A DNA stretch of 64,000 nt from Bacteroidota bacterium (GCA_023415495.1 JAEZKK010000024.1:1-64000), one strand, 5' to 3'; counted from the stretch's first letter, positions 8,471 through 17,310 are shown. Numbers and translations are program-made. The notes: generated from the sequence alone by a model not told the origin.

Positions 8471-9370
8471 AGTTCCTAAGCTAATTATTAGCCATAGAGA
8501 AATTCCAAGAGCAAATGACCTTGTTCCTGCACTCTTTAAGTCTTGTAAGGAAAATGAGGTGCCTATAAAGAATAAGGCTAATACCATCCCCTTTCTGCCT
8601 ATATAGTTTAATACAGAAAATACTTCTTTCCCTTGTGGGATAAGGTATGCTATGATTATCGCTATTACAAAATACAGTATAAACCAAGGGATTTTGATCT
8701 TATTTGTATGAGTGTTTGACTTATTTAGGAATAATACTAAAAAGGAAAGTGGAATTATCCAAAGAGTTCTTGTAAGCTTAACTGTTGTTGCTATTTCTAA
8801 GGCTTTCTCACCATAAGCTGCTCCTGCACCTACCACAGATGAAGTATCGTGAATTGCTATTGCAGACCAATAACCGAAATTTTCCTGACTCATATTTAGA
8901 GAGTGTCCAATTATTGGGAAGATAAAAAGAGCTACTGCATTTAAAACAAAGATAACTGTAAGAGCAAAAGATATCTGATTATTCTTTGCCCCTATTATTG
9001 GAGAAATTGCAGCAATTGCCGAGCCTCCACAAATAGCCGTTCCAGAAGAAATAAGAGTTGTGGTGTTTTTTTCAACCTTAAAAGCCTTACCTAATAACAT
9101 TCCTATTCCAAAGGTAAGAATAACCGATGCTGCCGTTAACATAACCCCATTTTTTGAAGTTTCTAAAACTTTCATTAAGCTCATTCCAAAACCCATAAGC
9201 ACGATCGAGTATTGTAATAGACGAGATGTGTATTTCTTAATATTATATGGATTCTCTATCTTTAAAACCACTAAGAGTATACCCATAGCCAATGCAATTG
9301 GTGGAGTAACAGATGGGATAAAACATAGAGCCGGAATAATATAATAAAGTAAGGATATTTTTTTCTTCAT
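8453..9370 (-). CDS. YeiH/UPF0324-family membrane protein (putative anion exporter)
   Basis: A 305-residue, strongly hydrophobic protein with about nine or ten membrane helices. Family features include the N-terminal PALCFIPSVTPPIALAMG segment, the TLISSGTAICGGSAIAA segment (a helical break with Gly and Cys), and AIHDTSSVVGAGAAYG. The family is annotated as putative sulfate or sulfonate exporter, with little direct evidence. It splits the lysine locus: it lies on the opposite strand between kamC and kamD and overlaps kamC by 18 bp. No good promoter box is visible upstream (TTTCTTTG at 9406-9413 on this strand is one base off). Whether it serves the fermentation is unknown. Confidence 0.82.
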   Translation of the reverse strand: MKKKISLLYYIIPALCFIPSVTPPIALAMGILLVVLKIENPYNIKKYTSRLLQYSIVLMGFGMSLMKVLETSKNGVMLTAASVILTFGIGMLLGKAFKVEKNTTTLISSGTAICGGSAIAAISPIIGAKNNQISFALTVIFVLNAVALFIFPIIGHSLNMSQENFGYWSAIAIHDTSSVVGAGAAYGEKALEIATTVKLTRTLWIIPLSFLVLFLNKSNTHTNKIKIPWFILYFVIAIIIAYLIPQGKEVFSVLNYIGRKGMVLALFFIGTSFSLQDLKSAGTRSFALGISLWLIISLGTLFFFI

Positions 9371-9548
9371 CTTCTTTCTATCTTTAATTTCACCCCTTAT
9401 AACTACAAAGAAAAGTATTTATTATTAAAGAAGAAATGATTTATACTTGTTTAAAAATAAACCAAGTAATCCTTAAATAAAACTATCAGAATCAAAAAAC
9501 AAAGTAATAATATCTAATTACAAACTCTTCTTATTTGATTCCAATCTG

Positions 9549-9675
9549 ATATAATGGCATTATATCCTCAATATAATGCCATTATTTCCATCATATAATG
9601 CCATTATATTGAAAGTATAATGCGGTTATATTACAAGTATAATGGCATTATACTTATATTATAATGCGGTTATAT
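9549..9675. repeat. Palindrome array B, six units, 22-bp period
   Basis: Six palindromes of type TATAATG-S-CATTATA have centres at 9557, 9579, 9601, 9623, 9645 and 9667, every one exactly 22 bp from the next. Cores vary: GGCATT (units 1 and 5), GCCATT (2 and 3), GCGGTT (4 and 6). The array lies between the divergent yeiH-like gene and kamD, ending about 117 bp before the kamD -33 element. The rest of the 9371-9881 gap is AT-rich with no gene visible. Confidence 0.95.
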
Positions 9676-9791
9676 CTACTACAACTCTTAATTTAAATAG
9701 TTTAGAACTTGATTTCATTAGTTCATTTATTGATTTTATTAGTTGTTTTTTGGGCTTTATTTTTTTTATTCTTTTAAATGATTTTTATTGC

Positions 9792-9822
9792 TTTGATTAT
9801 CCAGAAATTATTCATAAATTTG
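9792..9822 (+). promoter_or_regulatory. Promoter of the kamD-etfA operon
   Basis: TTTG (9792-9795), 19 bp, TAAATTTG (9815-9822): a perfect consensus match, 59 bp before the kamD ATG. I looked for a cobalamin riboswitch between this and the start and see no room for one. Confidence 0.8.
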
Positions 9823-9881
9823 TAGCTTAAATACTTACTTGTATTTATTGGGAAAGAGCAATAATAAAACACAATATATAT

Positions 9882-11435
9882 ATGAGAGAGAGCAAATTAG
9901 GACTTGATTTTCAGAGAGTAGATTATGCTAAAAATATAGCAAAGAATATTTCTGACGATGTCCAAAACTTTGTAAATAACTATTCTACCGTTGCAGTAGA
10001 AAGAACACTTTGTAGACTTATTGGAATAGATGGAGTAAATTCTTCAGATATTCCTCTTCCAAATGTAGTTGTTGACTTTATTAAAGATAAGGGAATGCTT
10101 AAGCATGGAGTATTATTTTTAATAGGTAATGCAATCATAAATACAGGACTTACACCTCAAGAAATAGCTGAAAAAATATCTAACCAAGAATTAGATATCA
10201 CTACAATGGATTTTAATCCAGAATCAGAAATTCATAAAGCTATTTCTCCTTATGTGAATTCAAGCATTGAGAGAATTAAATCCAATAGACAAAGAAGAGA
10301 AAACTATATTAACACTTTAGGTGAAGGTGCTAAACCTTATCTATATGTGATTGTTGCAACAGGAAACATTTTCGAAGATGTTGTTCAAGCTCAAGCTGCA
10401 GCAAGACAAGGAGCCGATATTATTGCAGTTATCCGTACCACTGGTCAATCTCTTTTAGACTATGTACCTTTTGGTGCAACTACTGAAGGATTTGGAGGAA
10501 CTTTTGCAACTCAGGAGAATTTTAGAATTATGCGTAAAGCATTGGACGAAGTAGGTGAAGAAGTAGGAAGATATATTAGACTTTGTAATTATTGTTCAGG
10601 ACTTTGTATGCCTGAGATTGCAGCTATGGGAGCTTTAGAAGGTTTAGATGTAATGCTAAATGATGCTCTTTATGGTATATTATTCCGCGATATAAATATG
10701 CAAAGAACACTTGTAGACCAATATTTCTCAAGGATAATCAATGGTTATGCAGGTGTAATAATCAATACCGGTGAGGATAATTACCTTACTACTGCTGATG
10801 CTTTCGAAGAGGCTCATACAGTTCTTGCCTCAGACCTTATAAACGAACAATTAGCTTTTGCAGCAGGGCTTCCTGAAGAACAAATGGGACTTGGACATGC
10901 TTTTGAAATGAACCCAGAGCTTGAAAATGGGTTCCTTTATGAGTTAGCTCAAGCTCAAATGACAAGAGAGATATTCCCTAACGCTCCATTGAAATATATG
11001 CCTCCTACAAAGTTTATGACTGGGAATATATTTAAGGGACAAATTCAAAACACTCTATTCAATGCAATTAGTATTTGGACTAACCAAGGTCTTCAATTGC
11101 TTGGAATGATGACTGAAGCTATCCACACTCCTTTTATGAGCGATAGATTCATTGCTATTGAAAATGCAAAATACGTCTTTAATAATATGAAGAATATTGG
11201 TGAAGAAGTAGAGTACAAGAAAGACGGTTTAATTCAAAAAAGAGCACAAAAAGTTCTTGAAGATTCAATTGAATTGCTTGAAAGAATTGATAAGGAAAGT
11301 CTTTTCGATGCTTTAGAGAAGGGAATTTTTGCTGATATTAAAAGACCAAAGAACGGAGGAAAAGGATTAGCGGGAGTGTTTGAAAAAGAATCAAACTACT
11401 ATAACCCATTTATCAAATTAATGAAAGGAGAATAA
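9882..11435 (+). CDS. kamD: Lysine 5,6-aminomutase alpha subunit
   Basis: The large subunit of the adenosylcobalamin- and PLP-dependent aminomutase that moves the terminal amino group of beta-lysine (3,6-diaminohexanoate) to give 3,5-diaminohexanoate. At 517 residues it has the family's normal length. It forms the catalytic TIM barrel; recognisable blocks are KPYLYVIVATGNIFEDVVQAQAAARQGAD (strand and helix after about residue 145), RTTGQSLLDYVPFGATTEGFGGT, and YCSGLCMPEIAAMGALEGLDVMLNDALYGI. It is the first gene of a nine-gene unit and is separated from kamE by 4 bp, as expected for partners made in equal amounts. Assignment is clear. Confidence 0.95.
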   Translation: MRESKLGLDFQRVDYAKNIAKNISDDVQNFVNNYSTVAVERTLCRLIGIDGVNSSDIPLPNVVVDFIKDKGMLKHGVLFLIGNAIINTGLTPQEIAEKISNQELDITTMDFNPESEIHKAISPYVNSSIERIKSNRQRRENYINTLGEGAKPYLYVIVATGNIFEDVVQAQAAARQGADIIAVIRTTGQSLLDYVPFGATTEGFGGTFATQENFRIMRKALDEVGEEVGRYIRLCNYCSGLCMPEIAAMGALEGLDVMLNDALYGILFRDINMQRTLVDQYFSRIINGYAGVIINTGEDNYLTTADAFEEAHTVLASDLINEQLAFAAGLPEEQMGLGHAFEMNPELENGFLYELAQAQMTREIFPNAPLKYMPPTKFMTGNIFKGQIQNTLFNAISIWTNQGLQLLGMMTEAIHTPFMSDRFIAIENAKYVFNNMKNIGEEVEYKKDGLIQKRAQKVLEDSIELLERIDKESLFDALEKGIFADIKRPKNGGKGLAGVFEKESNYYNPFIKLMKGE

Positions 11436-11439
11436 TTAT

Positions 11440-12225
11440 ATGAGTGGCGGATTATATTCAATGGATAAGAAAGAATTTAGTACAGAACTAAATCTTAAAG
11501 AAATAAAGCCTTATGGCGACACAATGAACGACGGGAAGACTCAAGTAAGTTTTACTTTGCCTGTTCCTTGCTGCGATGAATCGATAGAAGCAGCAAAACA
11601 ATTGATGAAGAAAATGGGATTTGAAAACCCTCAAGTGGTTTTCTACAAAGAGCTTACTAAAGGTTTTACCTTCTTTAATTGTTATGGCAATTGCCAACAT
11701 AGTGTTGACTACACAACAATACATGTCCCTAAAGTAGAATCAACAGTTATGGATATGCACGAAACAGATGAGTTTATAAAAGATAATATAGGAAGAAAAT
11801 TAGTAGTAATTGGAGCAAGCACAGGAACAGATGCACATACTGTAGGAATTGATGCAATTATGAATATGAAGGGTTATGCAGGTCATTATGGATTGGAAAG
11901 ATACGAAATGATAGAAGCCCTAAATATGGGTAGCCAAGTTCCTAACGAAGAATTTATTGCAAAGGCAATAGAATTAAATGCTGATGCTCTATTAGTTTCT
12001 CAAACAGTTACTCAAAAAGATGTGCATATTAAAAACCTTGTTGAGCTTGTGGAAATGTTAGAAGCAGAAGGATTAAGAGATAAAGTTATACTTTGTTGTG
12101 GAGGACCAAGAATATCTCATGAGCTTGCTAAGGAATTGGGCTATGATGCAGGGTTTAGCATGAATTCTTATGCAGATGATGTAGCCTCTTATATTGCTCA
12201 GGAAATGGTAAATAGAAAAAAATAA
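11440..12225 (+). CDS. kamE: Lysine 5,6-aminomutase beta subunit (B12-binding)
   Basis: The small subunit of KamDE. The cobalamin motif DxHxxG is DAHTVG at residues 131-136, so the lower axial ligand is His133, and the PLP-binding lysine is Lys144, eleven residues later. Both fall at the numbers known from the clostridial enzyme. The N-terminal ~95 residues are the dimerisation part, the rest a Rossmann-type B12 fold (LVVIGASTGTDAHTVG, then ADALLVSQTVTQKD). The 261 residues are full length. It starts 4 bp after kamD, behind an AAAGGAG stretch in the kamD end, one of few recognisable ribosome sites here. Confidence 0.95.
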   Translation: MSGGLYSMDKKEFSTELNLKEIKPYGDTMNDGKTQVSFTLPVPCCDESIEAAKQLMKKMGFENPQVVFYKELTKGFTFFNCYGNCQHSVDYTTIHVPKVESTVMDMHETDEFIKDNIGRKLVVIGASTGTDAHTVGIDAIMNMKGYAGHYGLERYEMIEALNMGSQVPNEEFIAKAIELNADALLVSQTVTQKDVHIKNLVELVEMLEAEGLRDKVILCCGGPRISHELAKELGYDAGFSMNSYADDVASYIAQEMVNRKK

Positions 12226-12241
12226 ATAATAACAATAAGAA

Positions 12242-12901
12242 ATGGATAAGAATACAATAAGAGATACGATTGCAAGGAGAGCTGCATTAGAACTAAAAGA
12301 CGGTTATATTGTTAATCTTGGGATTGGTCTCCCAACCTTAGTACCTAATTTTCTTGACCCAGGAGTAAAGGTTTTGCTTCAATCAGAAAACGGACTTATT
12401 GGTATGGGCTCTACTCCTATTTCGGGAGAAGAAAACCCTGAGTTTGTAAATGCAGGAGGTCAATTTACTTCTTGTGTTGAAGGAGGAGCTACTTTTGATA
12501 GTTCTATGAGCTTTTCAATTATTAGAGGAGGACATGTGGATGCTACTATCCTTGGAGCAATGCAGGTAGATGAGAAAGGAAATCTTGCAAATTGGATGAT
12601 ACCTGGGAAGAAAGTACCTGGAATGGGTGGAGCTATGGATTTGGTTGTTGGAGCTAAGAAGGTTATTTTGGCAATGGAACATACTGCCAAAGGTTCTCCA
12701 AAAATATTAAAGGAATGTACTCTCCCACTTACTGCAAAGGAAGAAGTTGATTTAATTATTACTGAAATGGGAGTTATGGAGATAACAAAAGAAGGAATAG
12801 TACTAATAGAATTACATCCAGAATTTAGCTTAGAAGATATTCAAAATGCAACTGAAGCAAAATTAATAGTTTCTAAGGATTTAATCCCAATGCAATTATA
12901 A
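12242..12901 (+). CDS. atoA: Butyrate/acetoacetate CoA-transferase subunit B
   Basis: The beta subunit of a two-subunit acyl-CoA:acetoacetate CoA-transferase. In lysine fermentation it moves CoA from butyryl-CoA to acetoacetate, releasing butyrate. The 219 residues match the family. The nucleotide-binding-like loop is VNLGIGLPTLVPNF, and the catalytic glutamate is in QSENGLIGMG, the ENG motif of this class. It is oddly alone: the alpha subunit (AtoD), nearly always adjacent, is not next to it and not in the window. Either AtoD is encoded elsewhere, perhaps with Kce and Kal, or this subunit pairs with another enzyme's alpha subunit. Confidence 0.88.
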   Translation: MDKNTIRDTIARRAALELKDGYIVNLGIGLPTLVPNFLDPGVKVLLQSENGLIGMGSTPISGEENPEFVNAGGQFTSCVEGGATFDSSMSFSIIRGGHVDATILGAMQVDEKGNLANWMIPGKKVPGMGGAMDLVVGAKKVILAMEHTAKGSPKILKECTLPLTAKEEVDLIITEMGVMEITKEGIVLIELHPEFSLEDIQNATEAKLIVSKDLIPMQL

Positions 12902-12927
12902 TCATTAACCCAATAAATTAAAATAAA

Positions 12928-14130
12928 ATGGAAAGAGTATTTATAGTATCAGCCAAGAGAACTGCTATTGGTAAATTTCTTGGAAGTCTTGCTGATGTTC
13001 CAGTTGCTAATCTTGGAGTAGCAGTAGTAAAAAACATTATTGAAGAAACCAAAATTAATCCAGCAAAGATAGATGAAGTAATTGTTGGAAATATCCTAAT
13101 GGCTGGACAAGGTCAGGGAATAGCGAGACAGATTTCTGTTAATTCTAATATTCCTGTTGAAGTCCCTGCTTATGGAATTAATATGATTTGTGGTAGTGGT
13201 TTAAAATCCGTAATGAATGCTTATAATTCTATTAGAGCAGGAGAAGCAAATATGATAATTGCAGGAGGAGCTGAGTCGATGAGTGGTGCGGGTTTTATTC
13301 TTCCTTCGAGAAGCCGTAATGGATTAAAGATGGGAGATTTTAAAATGATTGACCATATGATTAATGATAGCTTAACCGATGCTTTCACTGGAGTACATAT
13401 GGGAATTACTGCTGAAAACATTGCAGAGAAATATAATATCACAAGAGAAGAACAGGATGAATTTGCAATTAACTCTCAAAATAAAGCAATATCTGCTATT
13501 GATAAAGGAAGATTTAATGATGAGATAGTTCCTTTTGAGATTATTACAAAAAAGAATACAATAGTTTTTAATCAAGATGAGTTCGTAAATAGAAATACTT
13601 CTCTTGAAAAACTAAATTCGTTAAGACCTGCATTTAAGAAAGACGGAACAGTAACAGCAGGTAATGCATCAGGCATAAATGACGGAGCAGCCTTTGTTCT
13701 TTTACTTTCTGAAAAAGCACTTAAAGAATATAACCTTACACCTTTATGCGAAATAGAAGCAGTAGGACAAGGAGGTGTTGAACCTTCTATTATGGGTATG
13801 GGACCAGTTCCAGCTATAGGAAATGCACTTAGCAAGACAAATCTAAAGTTAAGCGATATAGAAGTTTTAGAGTTGAATGAAGCTTTCGCCTCACAATCGC
13901 TTGGAGTACAAAGAGAATTAATAGCTAATCACGGAGTAAGTAAAGAATGGTTAAACGAAAGAACTAATAAGAACGGAGGAGCTATTGCACTTGGACATCC
14001 TGTTGGAGCTTCAGGAACACGTATATTAGTAAGTTTAATTCACGAGATGAAACGCTCAAATAATAAATATGGATTAGCCTCTTTATGTATTGGAGGAGGA
14101 ATGGGAACTGCTATTATAATTAAAAGATAG
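12928..14130 (+). CDS. Acetyl-CoA C-acetyltransferase (thiolase)
   Basis: A biosynthetic/degradative thiolase that interconverts two acetyl-CoA with acetoacetyl-CoA and CoA. All three catalytic elements are present: Cys88 in MICGSGLKS, His357 in GHPVGASG and Cys387 in LCIGGGMGTA. The length of 400 residues is typical. In the operon it can split the acetoacetyl-CoA released by the CoA-transferase to give acetyl-CoA for substrate-level phosphorylation, or run in reverse to feed the reductase and hydratase downstream. It is 26 bp after atoA and 10 bp before the hydratase gene. Confidence 0.94.
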   Translation: MERVFIVSAKRTAIGKFLGSLADVPVANLGVAVVKNIIEETKINPAKIDEVIVGNILMAGQGQGIARQISVNSNIPVEVPAYGINMICGSGLKSVMNAYNSIRAGEANMIIAGGAESMSGAGFILPSRSRNGLKMGDFKMIDHMINDSLTDAFTGVHMGITAENIAEKYNITREEQDEFAINSQNKAISAIDKGRFNDEIVPFEIITKKNTIVFNQDEFVNRNTSLEKLNSLRPAFKKDGTVTAGNASGINDGAAFVLLLSEKALKEYNLTPLCEIEAVGQGGVEPSIMGMGPVPAIGNALSKTNLKLSDIEVLELNEAFASQSLGVQRELIANHGVSKEWLNERTNKNGGAIALGHPVGASGTRILVSLIHEMKRSNNKYGLASLCIGGGMGTAIIIKR

Positions 14131-14140
14131 GAAAAAGATT

Positions 14141-14548
14141 ATGGAAAAGATTAAATTAGGAGAAACCTTTGTTGAGAATATTAGATTCACTCAAGAAAGG
14201 GTAAAGCTATTTGCAGAATGTACTGGAGATAATAACCCTATTCATCTTGATAAGGAATATGCAGAAAAGACTCCATTTAAGAAACCTATAGTTCATGGAT
14301 TCTTTGCTGGCTCAGTATTCTCAAAGGTATTCGGTACTCAGTGGCCTGGAGAAGGTACTATATATATGTTCCAGGAAATGGCTTTCCTTGCTCCTATCTT
14401 TGTGGAAGAAGATTATATTGCAAAATTTGAGGTAATTGAAGTAAACGAAGAAAAACATAGAGGATTAATTAAAACAACACTTGAAACCAAAGATGGGAAG
14501 ATTGCCATAAGTGGACAAGCGAAATTAATGCATATTGAAAGATTTTAA
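14141..14548 (+). CDS. MaoC-like (R)-specific enoyl-CoA hydratase
   Basis: A single-domain 135-residue hot-dog protein of the MaoC/PhaJ type. The hydratase-2 motif is visible as AECTGDNNPIHLDKEYAEKTPFKKPIVHG-type sequence at about residues 27-55, with the Asp and His expected to be catalytic. It would interconvert (R)-3-hydroxybutyryl-CoA and crotonyl-CoA. Its neighbour is a short-chain reductase of the PhaB type, so the two form an R-specific pair. Kal, the ammonia-lyase of this pathway, is also a small hot-dog protein; this protein carries hydratase residues and I do not call it Kal, but a substitute role cannot be excluded from sequence. Confidence 0.82.
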   Translation: MEKIKLGETFVENIRFTQERVKLFAECTGDNNPIHLDKEYAEKTPFKKPIVHGFFAGSVFSKVFGTQWPGEGTIYMFQEMAFLAPIFVEEDYIAKFEVIEVNEEKHRGLIKTTLETKDGKIAISGQAKLMHIERF

Positions 14549-14560
14549 AACATAAAGTAT

Positions 14561-15289
14561 ATGAAAAGATTAGAAAATAGAATAGCAATTATAACTGGTG
14601 GAGCATCTGGAATTGGTGCTGCAACATCCAGAAAATTTGCCTTAGAAGGTGCAAAGGTAATTATATGGGACCTTGACCAAGAAAAAGGGAATGCTTTGGC
14701 AAATGAGATTGGTGGAGACTTTTTAAAAGTTAATACTGCTAATTATTCAGAGATAGAAGCTGCAGCAAAATCAGTTAATGATAAATATAATAGAATTGAT
14801 ATCCTTATTAATAATGCAGGAATAACAAGAGATTCTACCCTAAAGAAGATGACTCCAGAACAATGGCAACAAGTTATTGATGTTAATCTTACTGGGGTAT
14901 TTTATTGTACAAAGATAATTAGTGAGTATATGCTTGCTAATAATTATGGAAGGATAATCAATGCATCATCAGTTGTAGGTATTTACGGAAACTTCGGTCA
15001 AACTAATTATGTAGCTACTAAGGCTGGATTAATTGGTATGACTAAGACCCTTGCAAGGGAATTAGGAAGAAAGGGCATTACTGTTAATTCAGTAGCTCCT
15101 GGCTTTATTGCAACAGAGATGGTTTCTGCTATGCCTGAAAATGTAATTGAAACTATGAAGGCAAAGGTTCCAATTGGAAGACTTGGAGAGCCTGGTGAAA
15201 TTGCTAATGTATATTGCTTCCTTGCCTCCGATGAGGCTGCTTATATCAACGGCCACACTCTGAGTGTGGATGGGGGTATGACTGTATAG
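14561..15289 (+). CDS. SDR-family acetoacetyl-CoA reductase / 3-oxoacyl reductase
   Basis: A 242-residue classical short-chain dehydrogenase. The cofactor loop TGGASGIG is near residues 12-19, the NNAG motif and GITRD stretch follow at about 85-95, and the catalytic Ser, Tyr and Lys are in ASSVVG and NYVATK. Sequence alone does not separate FabG from PhaB. Its place between an R-specific hydratase and butyryl-CoA dehydrogenase argues for reduction of acetoacetyl-CoA to (R)-3-hydroxybutyryl-CoA. A terminator-like hairpin lies immediately after the stop. Confidence 0.88.
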   Translation: MKRLENRIAIITGGASGIGAATSRKFALEGAKVIIWDLDQEKGNALANEIGGDFLKVNTANYSEIEAAAKSVNDKYNRIDILINNAGITRDSTLKKMTPEQWQQVIDVNLTGVFYCTKIISEYMLANNYGRIINASSVVGIYGNFGQTNYVATKAGLIGMTKTLARELGRKGITVNSVAPGFIATEMVSAMPENVIETMKAKVPIGRLGEPGEIANVYCFLASDEAAYINGHTLSVDGGMTV

Positions 15290-15303
15290 TTATTTATCAA
15301 ATT

Positions 15304-15334
15304 AAAGGGTGGGTTATTGTTTCTCACCTTTTTT
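15304..15334 (+). terminator. Terminator or attenuator inside the fermentation operon
   Basis: AAAGGGTGGG (15304-15313) pairs with CTCACCTTT (15323-15332) as a 10-bp RNA stem with two G-U pairs, a 9-nt loop and a T run. It sits between the reductase stop and the bcd start. No promoter box is visible in the 21 bp before bcd, so bcd-etfBA must be reached by read-through. Confidence 0.65.
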
Positions 15335-15355
15335 AATGTCAAACCAATAATTAGT

Positions 15356-16495
15356 ATGAATTTTAATATAACAGAACAAGAAAAACTCTTTCTTCAAATG
15401 ATTAGAGAGTTTGCAGAAAAAGAAGTAAAGCCACTTGCTGCAGAAGTAGATGAGCAAGAGAGATTTCCTGTGGAAACAGTAGAAAAGATGGGAAAGATTG
15501 GCTTAATGGGTATTCCTGTACCAAGTAAGTATGGTGGTCAGGGAGGCACAAATCAGATTTACTCAATGGCAGTTGAGGAACTTTCAAGATATTGTGCAAC
15601 TACGGGAGTAATTGTTTCAGCACATACCTCTCTCTGCGTTGCCCCAATATTAGAGAACGGAACAGAGGAACAAAAACTTAAATACTTGCCTAAACTATGC
15701 TCAGGGGAATGGATAGGAGCCTTTGGACTTACTGAACCTAATGCAGGAACTGATGCTGCAATGCAACAAACCATTGCTATTGAGAAGGAAGACAAATGGA
15801 TATTGAATGGTTCTAAGATTTTTATTACCAATGCTGGATATGCTGATGTGTATATAATTATAGCAATGACTGATAAAAGCCAAGGGACTAAAGGAATATC
15901 TGCTTTTATTGTAGAAAAAAATACGCCGGGATTCTCAATAGGAAAGAAAGAAAAGAAATTAGGTATTAGAGGTTCTTCAACCTGTGAGCTAATATTTGAA
16001 AACTGCGAAATACCTAAGGAAAACCTTTTAGGCAAGGTTGGAAAAGGATTTGGAATAGCTATGAAAACCCTTGATGGGGGAAGAATAGGTATTGCAGCTC
16101 AAGCCTTAGGTATTGCACAAGGCGCTATGGATGAAACCATAAAATACACTAAGGAAAGGAAACAATTTGGAAAGAAGATTTCTCAATTCCAAAACACTCA
16201 ATTCCAAATGGCAGATATGGAAACAAAAATCCAAGCCTCAAGACTTTTAGTAAGAAGTGCTGCCTTTAAGAAAGATATGTCCCTACCCTACTCTACTGAC
16301 GCTGCAATAGCAAAACTAATGGCTGCAGAAACAGCTATGGACGTTACAACCAAGGCGGTACAGTTCCACGGAGGCTATGGTTATACAAGGGAATACCCTA
16401 TTGAAAGGATGATGAGAGATGCAAAAATTACCGAAATCTATGAAGGAACATCTGAGGTTCAAAGAATGGTAATTGCGGCTAATATATTAAAATAA
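15356..16495 (+). CDS. bcd: Butyryl-CoA dehydrogenase (acyl-CoA dehydrogenase)
   Basis: A flavin enzyme that reduces crotonyl-CoA to butyryl-CoA using electrons from EtfAB. The FAD and substrate motif GAFGLTEPNAGTDA and the C-terminal catalytic Glu in YEGTSEVQRMVIA are present; the length is 379 residues. The ATG at 15356 is preferred: an in-frame TTG at 15317 would place the start inside the terminator hairpin and add a hydrophobic extension the family lacks. It is followed by etfB and etfA, the classic order. Whether the complex bifurcates electrons to ferredoxin cannot be decided here. Confidence 0.93.
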   Translation: MNFNITEQEKLFLQMIREFAEKEVKPLAAEVDEQERFPVETVEKMGKIGLMGIPVPSKYGGQGGTNQIYSMAVEELSRYCATTGVIVSAHTSLCVAPILENGTEEQKLKYLPKLCSGEWIGAFGLTEPNAGTDAAMQQTIAIEKEDKWILNGSKIFITNAGYADVYIIIAMTDKSQGTKGISAFIVEKNTPGFSIGKKEKKLGIRGSSTCELIFENCEIPKENLLGKVGKGFGIAMKTLDGGRIGIAAQALGIAQGAMDETIKYTKERKQFGKKISQFQNTQFQMADMETKIQASRLLVRSAAFKKDMSLPYSTDAAIAKLMAAETAMDVTTKAVQFHGGYGYTREYPIERMMRDAKITEIYEGTSEVQRMVIAANILK

Positions 16496-16514
16496 TAAAG
16501 TAAAGATTAGAGAT

Positions 16515-17294
16515 ATGAATATAATTGTTTGTATTAAACAAGTTCCTGATACAACAGAGGTTAAATTAGACCCAAAGACTGGAACCCTTATTAGAGACGG
16601 GGTACCAAGTATTATCAACCCTGACGATAAGGCAGGATTGGAATTAGCATTGGATTTAAAGGATAAATATAATGCCAAGGTTACAGTAATAACCATGGGA
16701 CCACAACAGGCTGAAATTGTTTTAAGAGAGGCTTATGCAATGGGAGCTGATAGGGCAATATTGCTTACAGACAGGAAATTTGCAGGAGCAGATACCCTTG
16801 CAACTTCTAATGCTCTCTCTGGAGCGATAAGGACCTTGGACTATGACTTGATTATTACTGGTCGTCAAGCTATTGATGGAGATACGGCACAGGTAGGTCC
16901 TCAGATTGCTGAGCACCTTGACCTACCTCAGGTTAGCTATTTACAAGCTCTTGAATATAATAATAATACCTTTACAATTAAGAAAGCCTTAGAGGATGGT
17001 TACCAAATCCTTGAAGTAGATTCTCCTTGTTTGGTTACGGTTCTTAACTCTGCTAATTCCCCAAGGTATATGAGTGTTAAAGGAATAATGGACGCCTTTG
17101 ATAAGGAAATAGAGGTTTGGGGTGTTGATAAGATTGATATCGATGAGGAGAAACTTGGTCTAAAAGGTTCTCCTACCAAGGTTAAGAAAGCTTTTACCAA
17201 GGGAATTAAAGCATCAGGAGAAGTATATCAGGTAGAAACCCAGGAGGCTATAGGTATTATTATAAGCAAGCTTAAAGAAAAATTTATAATCTAA
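16515..17294 (+). CDS. etfB: Electron transfer flavoprotein beta subunit
   Basis: A 259-residue adenine-nucleotide-binding subunit of ETF. It begins MNIIVCIKQVPDTTEVKLDP, the family opening, followed by NPDDKAGLELALDLK and, further on, GRQAIDGDTAQVGPQIAEHL, the signature region. It pairs with EtfA to carry electrons to or from the acyl-CoA dehydrogenase encoded just upstream. In Bcd-EtfAB complexes of anaerobes it may host the second, bifurcating FAD, but this is not decided here. Spacing is 19 bp from bcd and 16 bp to etfA. Confidence 0.95.
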   Translation: MNIIVCIKQVPDTTEVKLDPKTGTLIRDGVPSIINPDDKAGLELALDLKDKYNAKVTVITMGPQQAEIVLREAYAMGADRAILLTDRKFAGADTLATSNALSGAIRTLDYDLIITGRQAIDGDTAQVGPQIAEHLDLPQVSYLQALEYNNNTFTIKKALEDGYQILEVDSPCLVTVLNSANSPRYMSVKGIMDAFDKEIEVWGVDKIDIDEEKLGLKGSPTKVKKAFTKGIKASGEVYQVETQEAIGIIISKLKEKFII

Positions 17295-17310
17295 AAACAA
17301 GGATATAATC

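Noticed and set aside
9549..9675. CRISPR array
   Set aside because: The repeat period is only 22 bp, there are no unique 30-40 bp spacers, and no cas genes are present; the same holds for the other five arrays.
9642..9830. A 62-codon frame on the plus strand between the yeiH-like gene and kamD
   Set aside because: It begins inside palindrome array B and runs through the consensus kamD promoter; composition is Phe/Leu-rich as expected of AT-rich noncoding DNA.
9823..9881. Cobalamin or lysine riboswitch in the kamD leader
   Set aside because: The leader is under 60 nt and has no conserved B12-box or lysine-element features.
14141..14548. 3-aminobutyryl-CoA ammonia-lyase (Kal)
   Set aside because: It is a small hot-dog protein in the right operon, but it carries the MaoC hydratase motif and sits beside a PhaB-type reductase; hydratase is the better reading.
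15317..15355. TTG start for bcd
   Set aside because: It would lie inside the terminator hairpin; the ATG at 15356 gives the family's normal N-terminus.
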